Source of the DNA: Flavobacteriales bacterium UBA6693
GTDB taxonomy: Bacteria; Bacteroidota; Bacteroidia; Flavobacteriales; Weeksellaceae
NCBI GenBank assembly: GCA_002454815.1
Contig: DKJL01000010.1
Coordinates: 418,878-482,877, forward strand
Direction: 5' to 3'
DNA length: 64,000 nucleotides
Part shown: positions 27,371 to 35,005 of the stretch, piece by piece
How positions within the stretch are numbered: the stretch's first letter is position 1
How the letters are laid out: the number at the start of each line of letters is the position of its first letter
The notes under the pieces: generated by a model
Database searches by the model: none
What the model saw: only the letters and a program-made list of their open reading frames with translations
Told to the model about the DNA's origin: nothing
Position numbers and translations under genes: made by a program

Positions 27371-27444
27371 GGCTGCGTAGTTCAACTGGATAGAATATCA
27401 GATTTCGGCTCTGAGGGTTGGGGGTTCGAATCCCTCCGCGGTCA
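27371..27444 (+). tRNA. tRNA-Arg (anticodon TCG)
   Basis: Cloverleaf by eye: acceptor arm GGCTGCG with CGCGGTC (two G-U pairs); D arm TAGTTCAACTGGATAGAA; anticodon arm TCAGA-TTTCGGC-TCTGA with TCG at 34-36; T arm GGGGG-TTCGAAT-CCCTC; discriminator A. CCA is not encoded. It reads the CGA arginine codon. A terminator follows. Confidence 0.88.
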
Positions 27445-27449
27445 CATTG

Positions 27450-27480
27450 AAAGGATAAAATTAGGTTTTTATCCTTTTTT
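27450..27480 (+). terminator. Terminator after tRNA-Arg
   Basis: AAAGGATAAAA pairs with TTTTATCCTTT, followed by a T run. Confidence 0.8.
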
Positions 27481-27526
27481 TGTTTTTTTAGAAAGTAGCA
27501 TTACATTTTTCTCTATTTATACTCTA

Positions 27527-27765
27527 ATGAGATATTTCACTTATATTTTAAAGAGTACAGTTGACAATAGATGTTATAAAGGTCAGACCTCCCATCTCAA
27601 TAAACGCTTAAAACAGCATAATTCAGGTTTGGTCAGATCTACTAAAGGATCTATGCCTTAGGAATAAGTTTATTTTGAAATTTTTCTCACCAAAGAGAAA
27701 GTTGTGTTGTGGGAAAGTATTTCAGATTAGCTAATGGACGAAAGTATTTAAAGAAAAACTTAGGT
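27527..27765 (+). pseudogene. Decayed GIY-YIG endonuclease gene
   Basis: From ATG 27527 the frame reads MRYFTYILKSTVDNRCYKGQ, then TSHLNKRLKQHNSGLVRSTK, an unmistakable small GIY-YIG domain (YIL ... YKGQT ... RLKQHNSG). It then meets stop codons after GSMP and again further on (remnants VYFEIFLTKEKVVLWES and LMDESI), so it is a pseudogene. Intact members of this family are about 80-100 residues and are related to the nuclease domain of UvrC. It lies between the tRNA-Arg gene and a broken copy of that tRNA's 3' half. Confidence 0.75.
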
Positions 27766-27822
27766 CTTTGAGGGTTAGGGGTTCGAAACTGCCTGCCGAC
27801 AAGCAGGTCCCTTCGCGGTCAC
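27765..27822 (+). pseudogene. Broken second copy of the tRNA-Arg 3' half
   Basis: TTTGAGGGTTAGGGGTTCGA (27768-27786) and CCCTTCGCGGTCAC (27809-27822) repeat the anticodon-loop-to-3'-end half of the tRNA at 27371-27444. A 20-base insert (27788-27807) breaks the T loop. The similarity continues past the tRNA end into AAAGGATnnnATTA, the start of the terminator. It has no 5' half, so it is not functional. Confidence 0.75.
27788..27807. repeat. 20-base palindromic insert in the tRNA remnant
   Basis: The insert contains CCTGC (27792-27796), loop CGACAA, GCAGG (27803-27807). The sequence resumes the tRNA exactly on either side, so it is a clean insertion. Confidence 0.6.
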
Positions 27823-28034
27823 AAAAAAAGGATGGAATTAAATTTTCACCCTTTCTTTTTATTTATGTAGCATGAATTTAAATTGAGTAATTATCATTTC
27901 AACAAAAGTTGAGTACGTTATCGTCATAAAAATAAACGACACAACTTCAATAAGCTATGCCGTTTATAATTTTGAATAAATCTTGTTAGTGATTTACTCC
28001 GCTATATAATTGATGTGTTTTCTGAATGAAAATT
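27823..28034. other. Intergenic stretch with no recognisable gene
   Basis: AT-rich sequence after the tRNA remnant. Apart from the decayed terminator-like part at its left end, I see no open frame, promoter consensus or structured RNA here. Confidence 0.5.
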
Positions 28035-28457
28035 CTAATTATTGGTTACCACCAGGTTAACCTCAATATTATTTCTTGTAGCATTTGAATAAGGACAAAC
28101 CTGGTGTGCCTGTTCTGTAAGTTTCTGTGCCTCTTCCAGAGAAACACCGGGAACATTAACATCCAGCTCAACTGCCAAGCCAAAACCGCCATTTTCGATC
28201 TGCCCGATGCTGACCTGTGCTTTTACTGTGGTTTCTCCCGTTTCAATCCGCAATTTTTTTATAACCAAATTTAAAGCGCTGTCGAAACAGGCAGAATATC
28301 CGGCAGCAAAAAGCATTTCAGGATTGGCGAAGTCATCACTCGCGCCCCCAAGAGATTTTGGTTTTCTTACATCCAGTTCTAAAATTCCGTTTTCACTTTT
28401 TACATGTCCGTCCCGGCCGCCCGTAGCAGTCGCGCTTGTTGTGTACAATTTTTTCAT
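28035..28457 (-). CDS. ohr: Organic hydroperoxide resistance protein Ohr (OsmC family)
   Basis: Ohr reduces organic and lipid hydroperoxides with a Cys pair and lipoyl-dependent recycling. The 140-residue protein has the peroxidatic C57 in AAGYSACFDSAL and the resolving C121 in AHQVCPYSNATRNN, plus the start KKLYTTSATATGGRDGHV typical of Ohr rather than OsmC. It is the last gene of a three-gene minus-strand operon, overlapping the regulator ohrR by 4 bases (ATGA). Confidence 0.95.
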   Translation of the reverse strand: MKKLYTTSATATGGRDGHVKSENGILELDVRKPKSLGGASDDFANPEMLFAAGYSACFDSALNLVIKKLRIETGETTVKAQVSIGQIENGGFGLAVELDVNVPGVSLEEAQKLTEQAHQVCPYSNATRNNIEVNLVVTNN

Positions 28458-28888
28458 CTTATTACTTTATTTAAAATTTTATCTACAGTCATTTTTAATT
28501 CTTTCATATCTTCATCGGTAAGCGCTAACTTCTGCTGCATTTTTTGCGGGATAGTGCACGCCTGTTTTTTAAGAGCGACACCTTGTTCCGTGAGGAAAAT
28601 TTCTACCATCCGTTCATCCTCCTTCTGCCTCACTCTCGACAGAAATTTTTTTGCCTCAAGTCTTTTAAGAAGTGGAGTTACCGTTCCGCTGTCAAGGTAG
28701 ACCTTTTCGCTGATCTGGTTCACAGTTAAGCCCTCAGTTTCCCATAAAACCATCATCACCAAGTACTGGGAATACGTCAGGTTTAATTCCTCCAGAAATG
28801 GACGGTACAATGCGATAATTTCTTTTGAAATCACGTAAAGCGGAAAACATATTTGTTCACTGAGCTGTGGAGCTTCTTTGCGCTGCAT
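28454..28888 (-). CDS. ohrR: MarR family peroxide-sensing repressor OhrR
   Basis: The 144-residue winged-helix protein has the sensing cysteine C14 in EQICFPLYVISKEIIALYRP, the position used by OhrR to detect organic peroxides, the helix-turn-helix (LTVNQISEKVYLDSGTVTPL) and the wing RQKEDERMVEIFLTEQG. Oxidation releases DNA and induces ohr. It lies 17 bases after the nitroreductase and overlaps ohr. A palindrome at 29590-29604 is the likely operator. Only the one N-terminal Cys matches the known 1-Cys or 2-Cys sensor pattern; C107-type residues (QACTIPQK) could form the partner. Confidence 0.9.
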   Translation of the reverse strand: MQRKEAPQLSEQICFPLYVISKEIIALYRPFLEELNLTYSQYLVMMVLWETEGLTVNQISEKVYLDSGTVTPLLKRLEAKKFLSRVRQKEDERMVEIFLTEQGVALKKQACTIPQKMQQKLALTDEDMKELKMTVDKILNKVIR

Positions 28889-28905
28889 TTAGAAATTATA
28901 TTTCT

Positions 28906-29538
28906 TTATTTTTTTATGATAAATTCCTCCATCGGAATTCTCACTTTTTTCATATGCGAAAGATAATCGCGCTCCTTATCGCGGTAGCCTAGGTAGAGCA
29001 GGCTCACACTTTTCAGGCCCAATTCTTTCAGTTCCAGAATATCGTCGACAAGGGCATTGTTAAAACCTTCTGCCGGCGTACTGTCGACTTTCAGTTCGGC
29101 GGCTTGTGCCATTGCAATTCCAAGCGCGATATAGCTTTGGCGCGCAGTGTGCGCAAAATGCTGCTCGGAGGTCTGGCCATTATAAAGTTCTTTCAGCTTG
29201 TCGGTGTAGCTGCCAAATCTGCCGCGGGGCAATTCCCGCTCGTCCGTGTGACGATCATAAACCGCATCGATCTTTTCATCGGAATAATGATCCCATGCTG
29301 CAAATACCAAAACGTGAGAGCATTCCCTCATTACGTCGGGGTTCAGCGCACCCTGCACCATTTTTTCTTTGAGTTGCTGATCTTCCACCACGACAATACG
29401 AAACGGCTGCAGGCCCGACGAAGTTGGCGCCAGTCTCGCTGCCTCCAGTATTTTATTTAAATCTTGCTCAGAAACTTTCTTGGTTGCATCGTACGCTTTC
29501 ACGGCGTGTCTCCATTTTAAATCTTCCAGTAGTGCCAT
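28906..29538 (-). CDS. Nitroreductase family NAD(P)H oxidoreductase
   Basis: The 210-residue FMN-dependent nitroreductase-like protein (NfsB/YfkO type) has KWRHAVKAYDATKKVSEQDL at the N-terminus (FMN-binding Arg/Lys), ARLAPTSSGLQPFRIVVVED (substrate loop) and LKELGLKSVSLLYLGYRDKE near the C-terminus. Members reduce quinones, nitro compounds or enals. It is the promoter-proximal gene of the ohrR-ohr operon, so it is probably induced by organic peroxides, perhaps to clear reactive breakdown products; that role is inference. Confidence 0.88.
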   Translation of the reverse strand: MALLEDLKWRHAVKAYDATKKVSEQDLNKILEAARLAPTSSGLQPFRIVVVEDQQLKEKMVQGALNPDVMRECSHVLVFAAWDHYSDEKIDAVYDRHTDERELPRGRFGSYTDKLKELYNGQTSEQHFAHTARQSYIALGIAMAQAAELKVDSTPAEGFNNALVDDILELKELGLKSVSLLYLGYRDKERDYLSHMKKVRIPMEEFIIKK

Positions 29539-29563
29539 CGTTCTTTCTTATTGTTTGAGACTG

Positions 29564-29594
29564 CAAAGATAGCAAACAATTACATTGTGCGCAA
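29564..29594 (-). promoter_or_regulatory. Promoter of the nitroreductase-ohrR-ohr operon
   Basis: On the minus strand: TTG (complement of 29592-29594), a 20-base spacer, TATCTTTG (complement of 29564-29571). It is a full match to the Bacteroidetes consensus. Confidence 0.7.
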
Positions 29595-29604
29595 TTTAAT
29601 TGCG
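29590..29604. promoter_or_regulatory. Likely OhrR operator
   Basis: Perfect palindrome CGCAATTTAATTGCG. Its core (CAATT, one base, AATTG) matches the known Bacillus OhrR half-sites, and it covers the -33 element of the operon promoter, so bound OhrR would block transcription. Confidence 0.6.
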
Positions 29605-29629
29605 TTCAATAGTAAGAAAAAATTAATTG

Positions 29630-29660
29630 CACAAAAAAACCATCTGGAATTCAGATGGTT
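29630..29660 (-). terminator. Terminator of the transaldolase gene
   Basis: On the minus strand AACCATCTG, loop AATTC, CAGATGGTT and a T run follow the transaldolase stop. Confidence 0.8.
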
Positions 29661-29682
29661 ATGTTAATTTGTCGGAAAATGT

Positions 29683-30336
29683 TTATCCCATTTTCTTCGC
29701 GTCGGCCACAAACTGGTCCAAACCTTTGTCGGTCAGTGGGTGATTCAAGAGATTTAAAATAGAAGCCAGCGGTGAAGTCACGGCGTCAGCACCCACTTTC
29801 GCACAGTTGATGATGTGCATAGGCGAACGGATGGAGGCGGCAAGGATCTCGGTATCAAACATATAATTATCAAAAATAATCCGGATTTCCCCGATCAGAT
29901 TCATTCCGTCAACCGAAATGTCATCCAATCTTCCCAGAAAAGGGGAGACATAAGTGGCGCCAGCTTTTGCAGCTAACAATGCCTGTCCGGCAGAAAAAAT
30001 TAAAGTACAGTTGGTTTTAATTCCTTTGTTAGAAAAATATTTCAAAGCTTTAATGCCGTCTTTTATCATCGGGATCTTAACGACAATATTCGGGTGAATG
30101 GCAGCCAGCTCGTCACCTTCAGCAATCATTTCTTCGTAAGTTGTGCCCAGCACTTCCGCCGAAATATCTCCGTCCACGATGTCGCAGATGGTAGCGTAAT
30201 GGTTGCGAATTGCGTCTTTCCCACTGATTCCTTCTTTCGCCATCAGTGATGGATTGGTGGTTACACCGTCTAAAATGCCGAGATCCTGTGCTTCGCGAAT
30301 TTGGTCCAGATTTGCCGTGTCGATAAAAAATTTCAT
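29683..30336 (-). CDS. Small transaldolase (TalC/FSA family)
   Basis: The 217-residue TIM-barrel protein belongs to the short transaldolase/fructose-6-phosphate aldolase family: [34 protein letters not shown], Schiff-base lysine K87 in [12 protein letters not shown] and [16 protein letters not shown]. The residue aligned with Y131 of E. coli fructose-6-phosphate aldolase is F133 here. In this family that Phe is characteristic of transaldolase, so it most likely transfers dihydroxyacetone units in the pentose phosphate pathway rather than splitting fructose-6-phosphate. A -7 box TACCTTTG (complement of 30356-30363) precedes the ATG. Confidence 0.88.
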   Translation of the reverse strand: MKFFIDTANLDQIREAQDLGILDGVTTNPSLMAKEGISGKDAIRNHYATICDIVDGDISAEVLGTTYEEMIAEGDELAAIHPNIVVKIPMIKDGIKALKYFSNKGIKTNCTLIFSAGQALLAAKAGATYVSPFLGRLDDISVDGMNLIGEIRIIFDNYMFDTEILAASIRSPMHIINCAKVGADAVTSPLASILNLLNHPLTDKGLDQFVADAKKMG

Positions 30337-30434
30337 ACTGCTTTTTTTGTTTGTGCAAAGGTAAGATTTTCAGTTTCAATCAGAAAATGATTGATGCGGT
30401 AAGAACTATTTAAAATTAGCTTAAGAATCATTAA

Positions 30435-30689
30435 TTATCCCTGCGCCAGTTTTTCTTCGATCACTGCCAAGGCCGATTTTACGTCGCGCATCTTCTCCAT
30501 GGATTCTGCATCAATTTCAATATCGAAAACCTCTTCCACATCCAATACTACATCCACCAAATTGGCGGAGTTGATATTTAAATCGTTGATGAAATCCGTG
30601 TTTTCATTGATGTTTTGCAGCAGTGTATCGTCTTTAACGTAGGGTTTTACAATTTCTTTTAATTTTAAAATGGCTTCGTCTTTATTCAT
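30435..30689 (-). CDS. Acyl carrier protein of the type III PKS operon
   Basis: The 84-residue four-helix carrier protein has the phosphopantetheine serine at S41 in FINDLNINSANLVDVVLDVE; the canonical DSL triplet is replaced by NSA, which marks a specialised carrier rather than housekeeping AcpP. It is the last gene of the seven-gene operon, 11 bases after the ketosynthase. It would hold the growing acyl chain for the ketosynthase, dehydratase and reductase encoded upstream. No terminator was found in the 98 bases before the transaldolase gene. Confidence 0.9.
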   Translation of the reverse strand: MNKDEAILKLKEIVKPYVKDDTLLQNINENTDFINDLNINSANLVDVVLDVEEVFDIEIDAESMEKMRDVKSALAVIEEKLAQG

Positions 30690-30700
30690 TGTGGATAATA

Positions 30701-31975
30701 TTAATTCGAATATTTTTTAAAGATAATACATCCGTTCACGTCGCCAAAGCCAAAACTTACTTTTGCCGCAATATTTATAGGCGTTTCAACAATTTGATGT
30801 GGAATGCAGTCGGCACTGATTAATTCCTGGATTTCAGGATGCAGATCGTCACAGTTGATATTGGGCGCCACAAAATTTTCCGAGAGCTGCAGAACCGCGG
30901 CCACACATTCTACACTCGCTGCCGCCGAGAGGCAATGTCCGGTTAATGACTTTAAGGAATTGATGTAGGGAAAATCTTTTCCAAAACGGTTTAAACTTTC
31001 CGCTAAATTTTTAATTTCGGTGCTGTCTTTTGCCGTCGCGGTCAAATGTCCACTGATATAATCAATGTCTTTGGCTTCAATTCCAGATTCTAAAATGGCA
31101 TCTTTTACACATTTCTGAACGGCGGTGGAATTTGGGGCAGTCATACTTCCGCCGCCGCGCTGACCGCCACTGTTGAGATTACCACCTAAAATCTCACAAT
31201 AGATTTTCGCATTTCTGGCTAAAGCGGATTCCAGGTCTTCAATGACCAAAGCACCGGCGCCACTTCCGGGCACAAAACCTGCGGCAGAAGCACTCATCGG
31301 GCGGGAGGCTTTTTGTGGGTGGTCATTTGATTTGTAATTACAAACTTTAATCGCATCAAAACCGGCCCAAATGTAAGGTCCGGAATCACTGGTGCTTCCC
31401 GCTAAAATGCGTTTGGCTTTTCCGGCTTTTATACGGTCAAAAGCCATTAGAATACTTTCGGTTCCGGTGGTACATGCAGAAGAATTGGTGGTGACCTGAT
31501 TTCCTAAGCCCAGTTTTCCGCCCAGATAAGCAGAAATTCCGCTGTTCATGGTTTGAGAAACGGCGGTGCTTCCTAATCTTCTGGTTTGAAGCGCGTCGAT
31601 TTTATAAATACTTTCCCGGAATTTTTCAATTCCGGATGTTCCGGCCCCGAAAATTGTGCCGCTGTCCCAGTCCGGATTCTCGTCCGTAGAGGGTTCTAAA
31701 CCGGCATCTTTCCAGGCATCTAAACCAGCCAGAACGCCGTACATAATTCCCGTAGAATTAAAATTGCGTAATTCTAAATCGGTAAAATAGTCCTGTAAAT
31801 TTTCTTTATCGATGGGCGGCGTGCCGGAAACCTGACAGGAAAATTGTAAATCGGCTAACTGCTGATCGAACTGAATTCCGGACCGACCTTCCTTTAAAGC
31901 AGACCGAAAATCGTCCAAGCCAATTCCGTTGGGTGCAACAACTCCTAATCCGGTGATGACAACTCTTCTTTCCAT
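30701..31975 (-). CDS. Beta-ketoacyl synthase (KAS I/II type)
   Basis: The 424-residue thiolase-fold condensing enzyme has the catalytic C168 in TTNSSACTTGTESILMAFD. The two histidines are in DYISGHLTATAKDSTE (H310) and SLKSLTGHCLSAAASVECVA, giving the Cys-His-His triad needed for chain elongation with malonyl-ACP. The N-terminus RRVVITGLGVVAPNGIGLDD is typical of FabF-like enzymes. Position between the dehydratase (1-base gap) and the ACP (11 bases) shows it belongs to a dedicated fatty-acyl assembly set; the chain made probably primes the type III PKS. Confidence 0.92.
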   Translation of the reverse strand: MERRVVITGLGVVAPNGIGLDDFRSALKEGRSGIQFDQQLADLQFSCQVSGTPPIDKENLQDYFTDLELRNFNSTGIMYGVLAGLDAWKDAGLEPSTDENPDWDSGTIFGAGTSGIEKFRESIYKIDALQTRRLGSTAVSQTMNSGISAYLGGKLGLGNQVTTNSSACTTGTESILMAFDRIKAGKAKRILAGSTSDSGPYIWAGFDAIKVCNYKSNDHPQKASRPMSASAAGFVPGSGAGALVIEDLESALARNAKIYCEILGGNLNSGGQRGGGSMTAPNSTAVQKCVKDAILESGIEAKDIDYISGHLTATAKDSTEIKNLAESLNRFGKDFPYINSLKSLTGHCLSAAASVECVAAVLQLSENFVAPNINCDDLHPEIQELISADCIPHQIVETPINIAAKVSFGFGDVNGCIIFKKYSN

Positions 31976-31976
31976 T

Positions 31977-32414
31977 TTAATTGACTTTTATAATTCCAGC
32001 AATGGTGCCTTCACAAACTATTTCTGATTGTTCATTGAGCATCTTCACTTTGCATTTTAGTTTATTAAATCTAAAATATATTTTCTCAGAAACGACCGTT
32101 ACTTTTTCATCCGGAAAAACGGGTTTCAAAAATTCGATATCTGTTGAAGTTAAACTGATCTGACTTTCTTCGGTCAAATCATCGCCAACCAAAAAAATTC
32201 CCAGACAAACCAGTCCGATTTGCGCCATTGTTTCGGTGAGAATTACGCCTGGAGTAATGGGACTGTTTTTAAAATGACCTTTGTAAAAATCTAAATCTTT
32301 TTTAAAAGTAAAAGTTCCGGTCACGCCATTCTCGTTTAGACTCACTACATCGTCCACGAATAAAAATGGGGGAGAATAGGGAAGTTTTTGTAAAATGTTT
32401 CTAAAATTCATCAA
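31977..32414 (-). CDS. 3-hydroxyacyl-ACP dehydratase (FabZ/hotdog)
   Basis: The 145-residue hotdog-fold protein has the FabZ/FabA-like signature FYKGHFKNSPITPGVILTET with catalytic H47 and E61, preceded by LPYSPPFLFVDDVVSLNENG. It removes water from 3-hydroxyacyl-ACP during chain extension. The stop is one base before the ketosynthase start. The 37-base gap to the upstream SDR gene holds a short repeat-like sequence. Confidence 0.88.
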   Translation of the reverse strand: MMNFRNILQKLPYSPPFLFVDDVVSLNENGVTGTFTFKKDLDFYKGHFKNSPITPGVILTETMAQIGLVCLGIFLVGDDLTEESQISLTSTDIEFLKPVFPDEKVTVVSEKIYFRFNKLKCKVKMLNEQSEIVCEGTIAGIIKVN

Positions 32415-32451
32415 AAAATCAATCTAATTTCTACTGTCTAAATCCTAGTTT

Positions 32452-33249
32452 CTAGCCTAAATGTTCGCCACCATCGACGGGAATTGTGCAACCATTCATC
32501 CAGGCGGCTTCATCGGTACATAATAAACTGACGACATTGGCCACATCTTCCGGCGTGGTTAATCGTTTAAAAGGATTGCGTTTTTTAGTGTGCTCTTTTA
32601 TTTCTCCACTTCCCGGAATTATTTGTAACGATCGCGTATCCGTCACGCCGGCTTGAATACAATTTGACCGTAAACCAAAAGGTGCAAATTCCAAAGCGAT
32701 ATTTCTGGATATGGCTTCTAAAGCGGCTTTTGCGGCGGAAACGGCTCCGTAATTTTTGATGGGTTTTGTGCTTCCTTCACTGGTAAAAGCGAGAATTCTG
32801 GCATCTTCTGCAAATAAATTTTCATTAAAAATTAATTTAGTCCAATCGTATAAACTGCTTGCCATAGCGTGAAGTGTAATTGCAAAATCATCCGCAGAAA
32901 GACTTTCATTTTCATTTCCGAGCATGGGTTTCAAATTCCCTTTCGCGATACTGTGCAGGAGACATCGGATTTTTCCTTCGGAACCGAGCGCGGTTTTTAC
33001 TTCTCTTAAAATATCATGTTGATGTTGAACATTTAAAGCATCTTTATTTAAACTTAATAACTGAATATTTTGATTTTTGACAACAGAAAATTCTTTATTG
33101 ATTACTTCCATTTCAGTGCGCGAACTACGGTGAATAACACAAATGTTCATTCCTTCGCTTGCTAATTTTTTTGCAGAAGCCAAACCTAAACCGGAACTTC
33201 CACCCAGGATCAATGCCCAATAATTTTTATTTTCAAATCTTCTTACCAT
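32452..33249 (-). CDS. FabI-like short-chain reductase
   Basis: The 265-residue SDR has the nucleotide motif LILGGSSGLGLASAKKLA. Its active site is Y167 and K174 spaced Y-x6-K (NYGAVSAAKAALEA), the spacing of enoyl-ACP reductases (FabI) rather than the Y-x3-K of ketoreductases. HSIAKG and AGVTDTRSLQIIPGSG also resemble FabI. It therefore probably reduces the enoyl double bond, though a ketoreductase or other role cannot be excluded; no separate ketoreductase is encoded in the operon, so housekeeping FabG may be shared. It overlaps the PKS gene by 7 bases. Confidence 0.82.
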   Translation of the reverse strand: MVRRFENKNYWALILGGSSGLGLASAKKLASEGMNICVIHRSSRTEMEVINKEFSVVKNQNIQLLSLNKDALNVQHQHDILREVKTALGSEGKIRCLLHSIAKGNLKPMLGNENESLSADDFAITLHAMASSLYDWTKLIFNENLFAEDARILAFTSEGSTKPIKNYGAVSAAKAALEAISRNIALEFAPFGLRSNCIQAGVTDTRSLQIIPGSGEIKEHTKKRNPFKRLTTPEDVANVVSLLCTDEAAWMNGCTIPVDGGEHLG

Positions 33250-34295
33250 TGTAATAAAACCCGCTGCGCCGAAAATCCGGGTCCGAAACTCAGCATTAAA
33301 CCTTTCTCACCCTTCTGCGGTGTACGATTCATAATTTCTTCTAAAACATAAAGTACTGTGGCGCTGGACATATTTCCATACAATCTTAAAATCTCTTTTG
33401 TAGTGTCGATGTTTTTTCCCAATTCCGAGAATAATCCTTCCACCATTTGGACGATTTTTTTTCCACCCGGATGAAAAATAAGATGGTCAATATCTTTGAT
33501 TTCTAAATTTTGTTTAGCCAAAAACGGATGAATAATATCCGGAAAATGTTCGCCGATCGTGTCCGGAACTTCGATATCCAAAATCATTTGCAGACCGGAA
33601 TTGGTCAGTTTAAAACCCATCATGTGTTCATTGTTATAAAAATGATACATTTCTTCCGCCAGGATTTCTGGACCTTCTGCATTTTCTTCGGAAGAGAGCA
33701 GTACACACGCCGCGCCGTCGCCAAAAATCGCGGCACTTACAATATTCGCCATGGAGAAATCTTCCAACTGAAAAGTCGCCGTCGGACTTTCAACCGCAAT
33801 AACAGCGGCACGCTTTCCCGGATTTGCCTGCAGAAAATTTTTCGCATAAATAATTCCGGAAACTCCGGCTGCACAACCCATTTCTGTAACCGGCAAGCGA
33901 ACGATGTCCTGGCGTAAATTCAATTTGTTGATCAGATAAGCATCAAGCGAGGGAATCATGATTCCCGTGCAACTTACGGTGATAATGTAATCTAAAGATT
34001 GCGGGTCCCAATTGGCTTTCTTTAAAGCTTTATCCAAAACTTGTTCGCCTAACAAGACGACCTCGCGGGCATAAATATCATTTTTTTCTTCAAACGATGT
34101 TGCGGTGAAAACCTCAATCGGATCCATAATGGAATACCTTTCGTCAACTGCGGCGCCTTCAAAAATCTTTTTGACTTTACGCACAAAACGGCTGTCCTGA
34201 TTGACCAGCCATTGATCTAAAAATGGAAGAACTTCTTCGGTTTTACGGGAATATTTTGGAAGTTGCTTGGCAACGGTAACTATTTTTACACTCAT
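33243..34295 (-). CDS. Type III polyketide synthase (chalcone synthase-like)
   Basis: The 350-residue homodimeric-type condensing enzyme has the type III triad: C141 in LPVTEMGCAAGVSGIIYA, H275 in HLIFHPGGKKIV and N308 in RLYGNMSSATVLYVLEE. Its C-terminal LMLSFGPGFSAQRVLL is the cyclisation-loop signature of this family, and TCTGIMIPSLDAYLINKL is also conserved. Bacterial relatives condense a long acyl starter with malonyl units into alkylresorcinols or alkylpyrones. It overlaps the methyltransferase by 4 bases and the FabI-like gene by 7, so translation is coupled. Confidence 0.93.
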   Translation of the reverse strand: MSVKIVTVAKQLPKYSRKTEEVLPFLDQWLVNQDSRFVRKVKKIFEGAAVDERYSIMDPIEVFTATSFEEKNDIYAREVVLLGEQVLDKALKKANWDPQSLDYIITVSCTGIMIPSLDAYLINKLNLRQDIVRLPVTEMGCAAGVSGIIYAKNFLQANPGKRAAVIAVESPTATFQLEDFSMANIVSAAIFGDGAACVLLSSEENAEGPEILAEEMYHFYNNEHMMGFKLTNSGLQMILDIEVPDTIGEHFPDIIHPFLAKQNLEIKDIDHLIFHPGGKKIVQMVEGLFSELGKNIDTTKEILRLYGNMSSATVLYVLEEIMNRTPQKGEKGLMLSFGPGFSAQRVLLQW

Positions 34296-35005
34296 TGTTT
34301 TTCAATAATCCATTGGTAGCGAAATGCCCACTTCCAACTGATGCTATATTTTTTTAATTTTAATTCCGCTGAATATCGCTCTAAATCGTTTCTTTTGAAT
34401 CCTCTTAAAATAGAAATCAAGCCATCTTCAGCGGTCATTTTTTCTAACCTAAAGATAAAGATAATTGCCTGAAAAAGTCGGTAAGCCAGCTTACTTCTTT
34501 GCAAATCATTCACGACGATTCCTTTTTTTACCAAATTTAAAATGACGCGCATGATTTTTAGAATTTCATCATCTTTAAAATGGTGCAAAGTCAATGTAAT
34601 CAGTGCGATATCTATTTTATGGTCGGAGAAATCGTACGAAAAAATATCTTCGGCCAAATACGTGATATTCTCAAACTCCGTCGAACATTTTTCAGCATGT
34701 CGAATCGTAGCTTCATTCGCATCAACCCCTATTAATTGAAACTTTAAATTGTTTTCTTTTCCAAACTTTGAAAGCATTCGCAGCATATCCCCACTACCAC
34801 AACCGAAATCCATAATGGTAATGGTTTGATCTTTTGGATAATCTTTAATTAAAGTTTTTACACCGTCTAAAGTCACAGAATTTCCGCCGAGTAATTGATT
34901 AATCCTGGCAATATCATCCAAAGCGGTTACCAGACCTTCATTATCCATGGAAAAATCGTCCATCGATTCTTCGAGGTCTGTTCTGTACGTCGTATCTAAA
35001 GCCAT
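34292..35005 (-). CDS. SAM-dependent methyltransferase
   Basis: The 237-residue class I methyltransferase has motif I ITIMDFGCGSGDMLRMLSKF, the acidic post-I region LIGVDANEATIRHAEKC and motif IV KIDIALITLTLHHFKDDEIL. The C-terminal half is basic (RGFKRNDLERYSAELKLKKY). By position it should methylate the type III PKS product, in parallel to SrsB of the Streptomyces alkylresorcinol pathway. Its ATG overlaps the stop of the FAD enzyme gene by one base (TAATG). Confidence 0.88.
   Translation of the reverse strand: MALDTTYRTDLEESMDDFSMDNEGLVTALDDIARINQLLGGNSVTLDGVKTLIKDYPKDQTITIMDFGCGSGDMLRMLSKFGKENNLKFQLIGVDANEATIRHAEKCSTEFENITYLAEDIFSYDFSDHKIDIALITLTLHHFKDDEILKIMRVILNLVKKGIVVNDLQRSKLAYRLFQAIIFIFRLEKMTAEDGLISILRGFKRNDLERYSAELKLKKYSISWKWAFRYQWIIEKQ

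Noticed and set aside
27371..27860. Active integrative element at tRNA-Arg
   Set aside because: No integrase, transposase or intact cargo gene is present; only decayed remnants remain.
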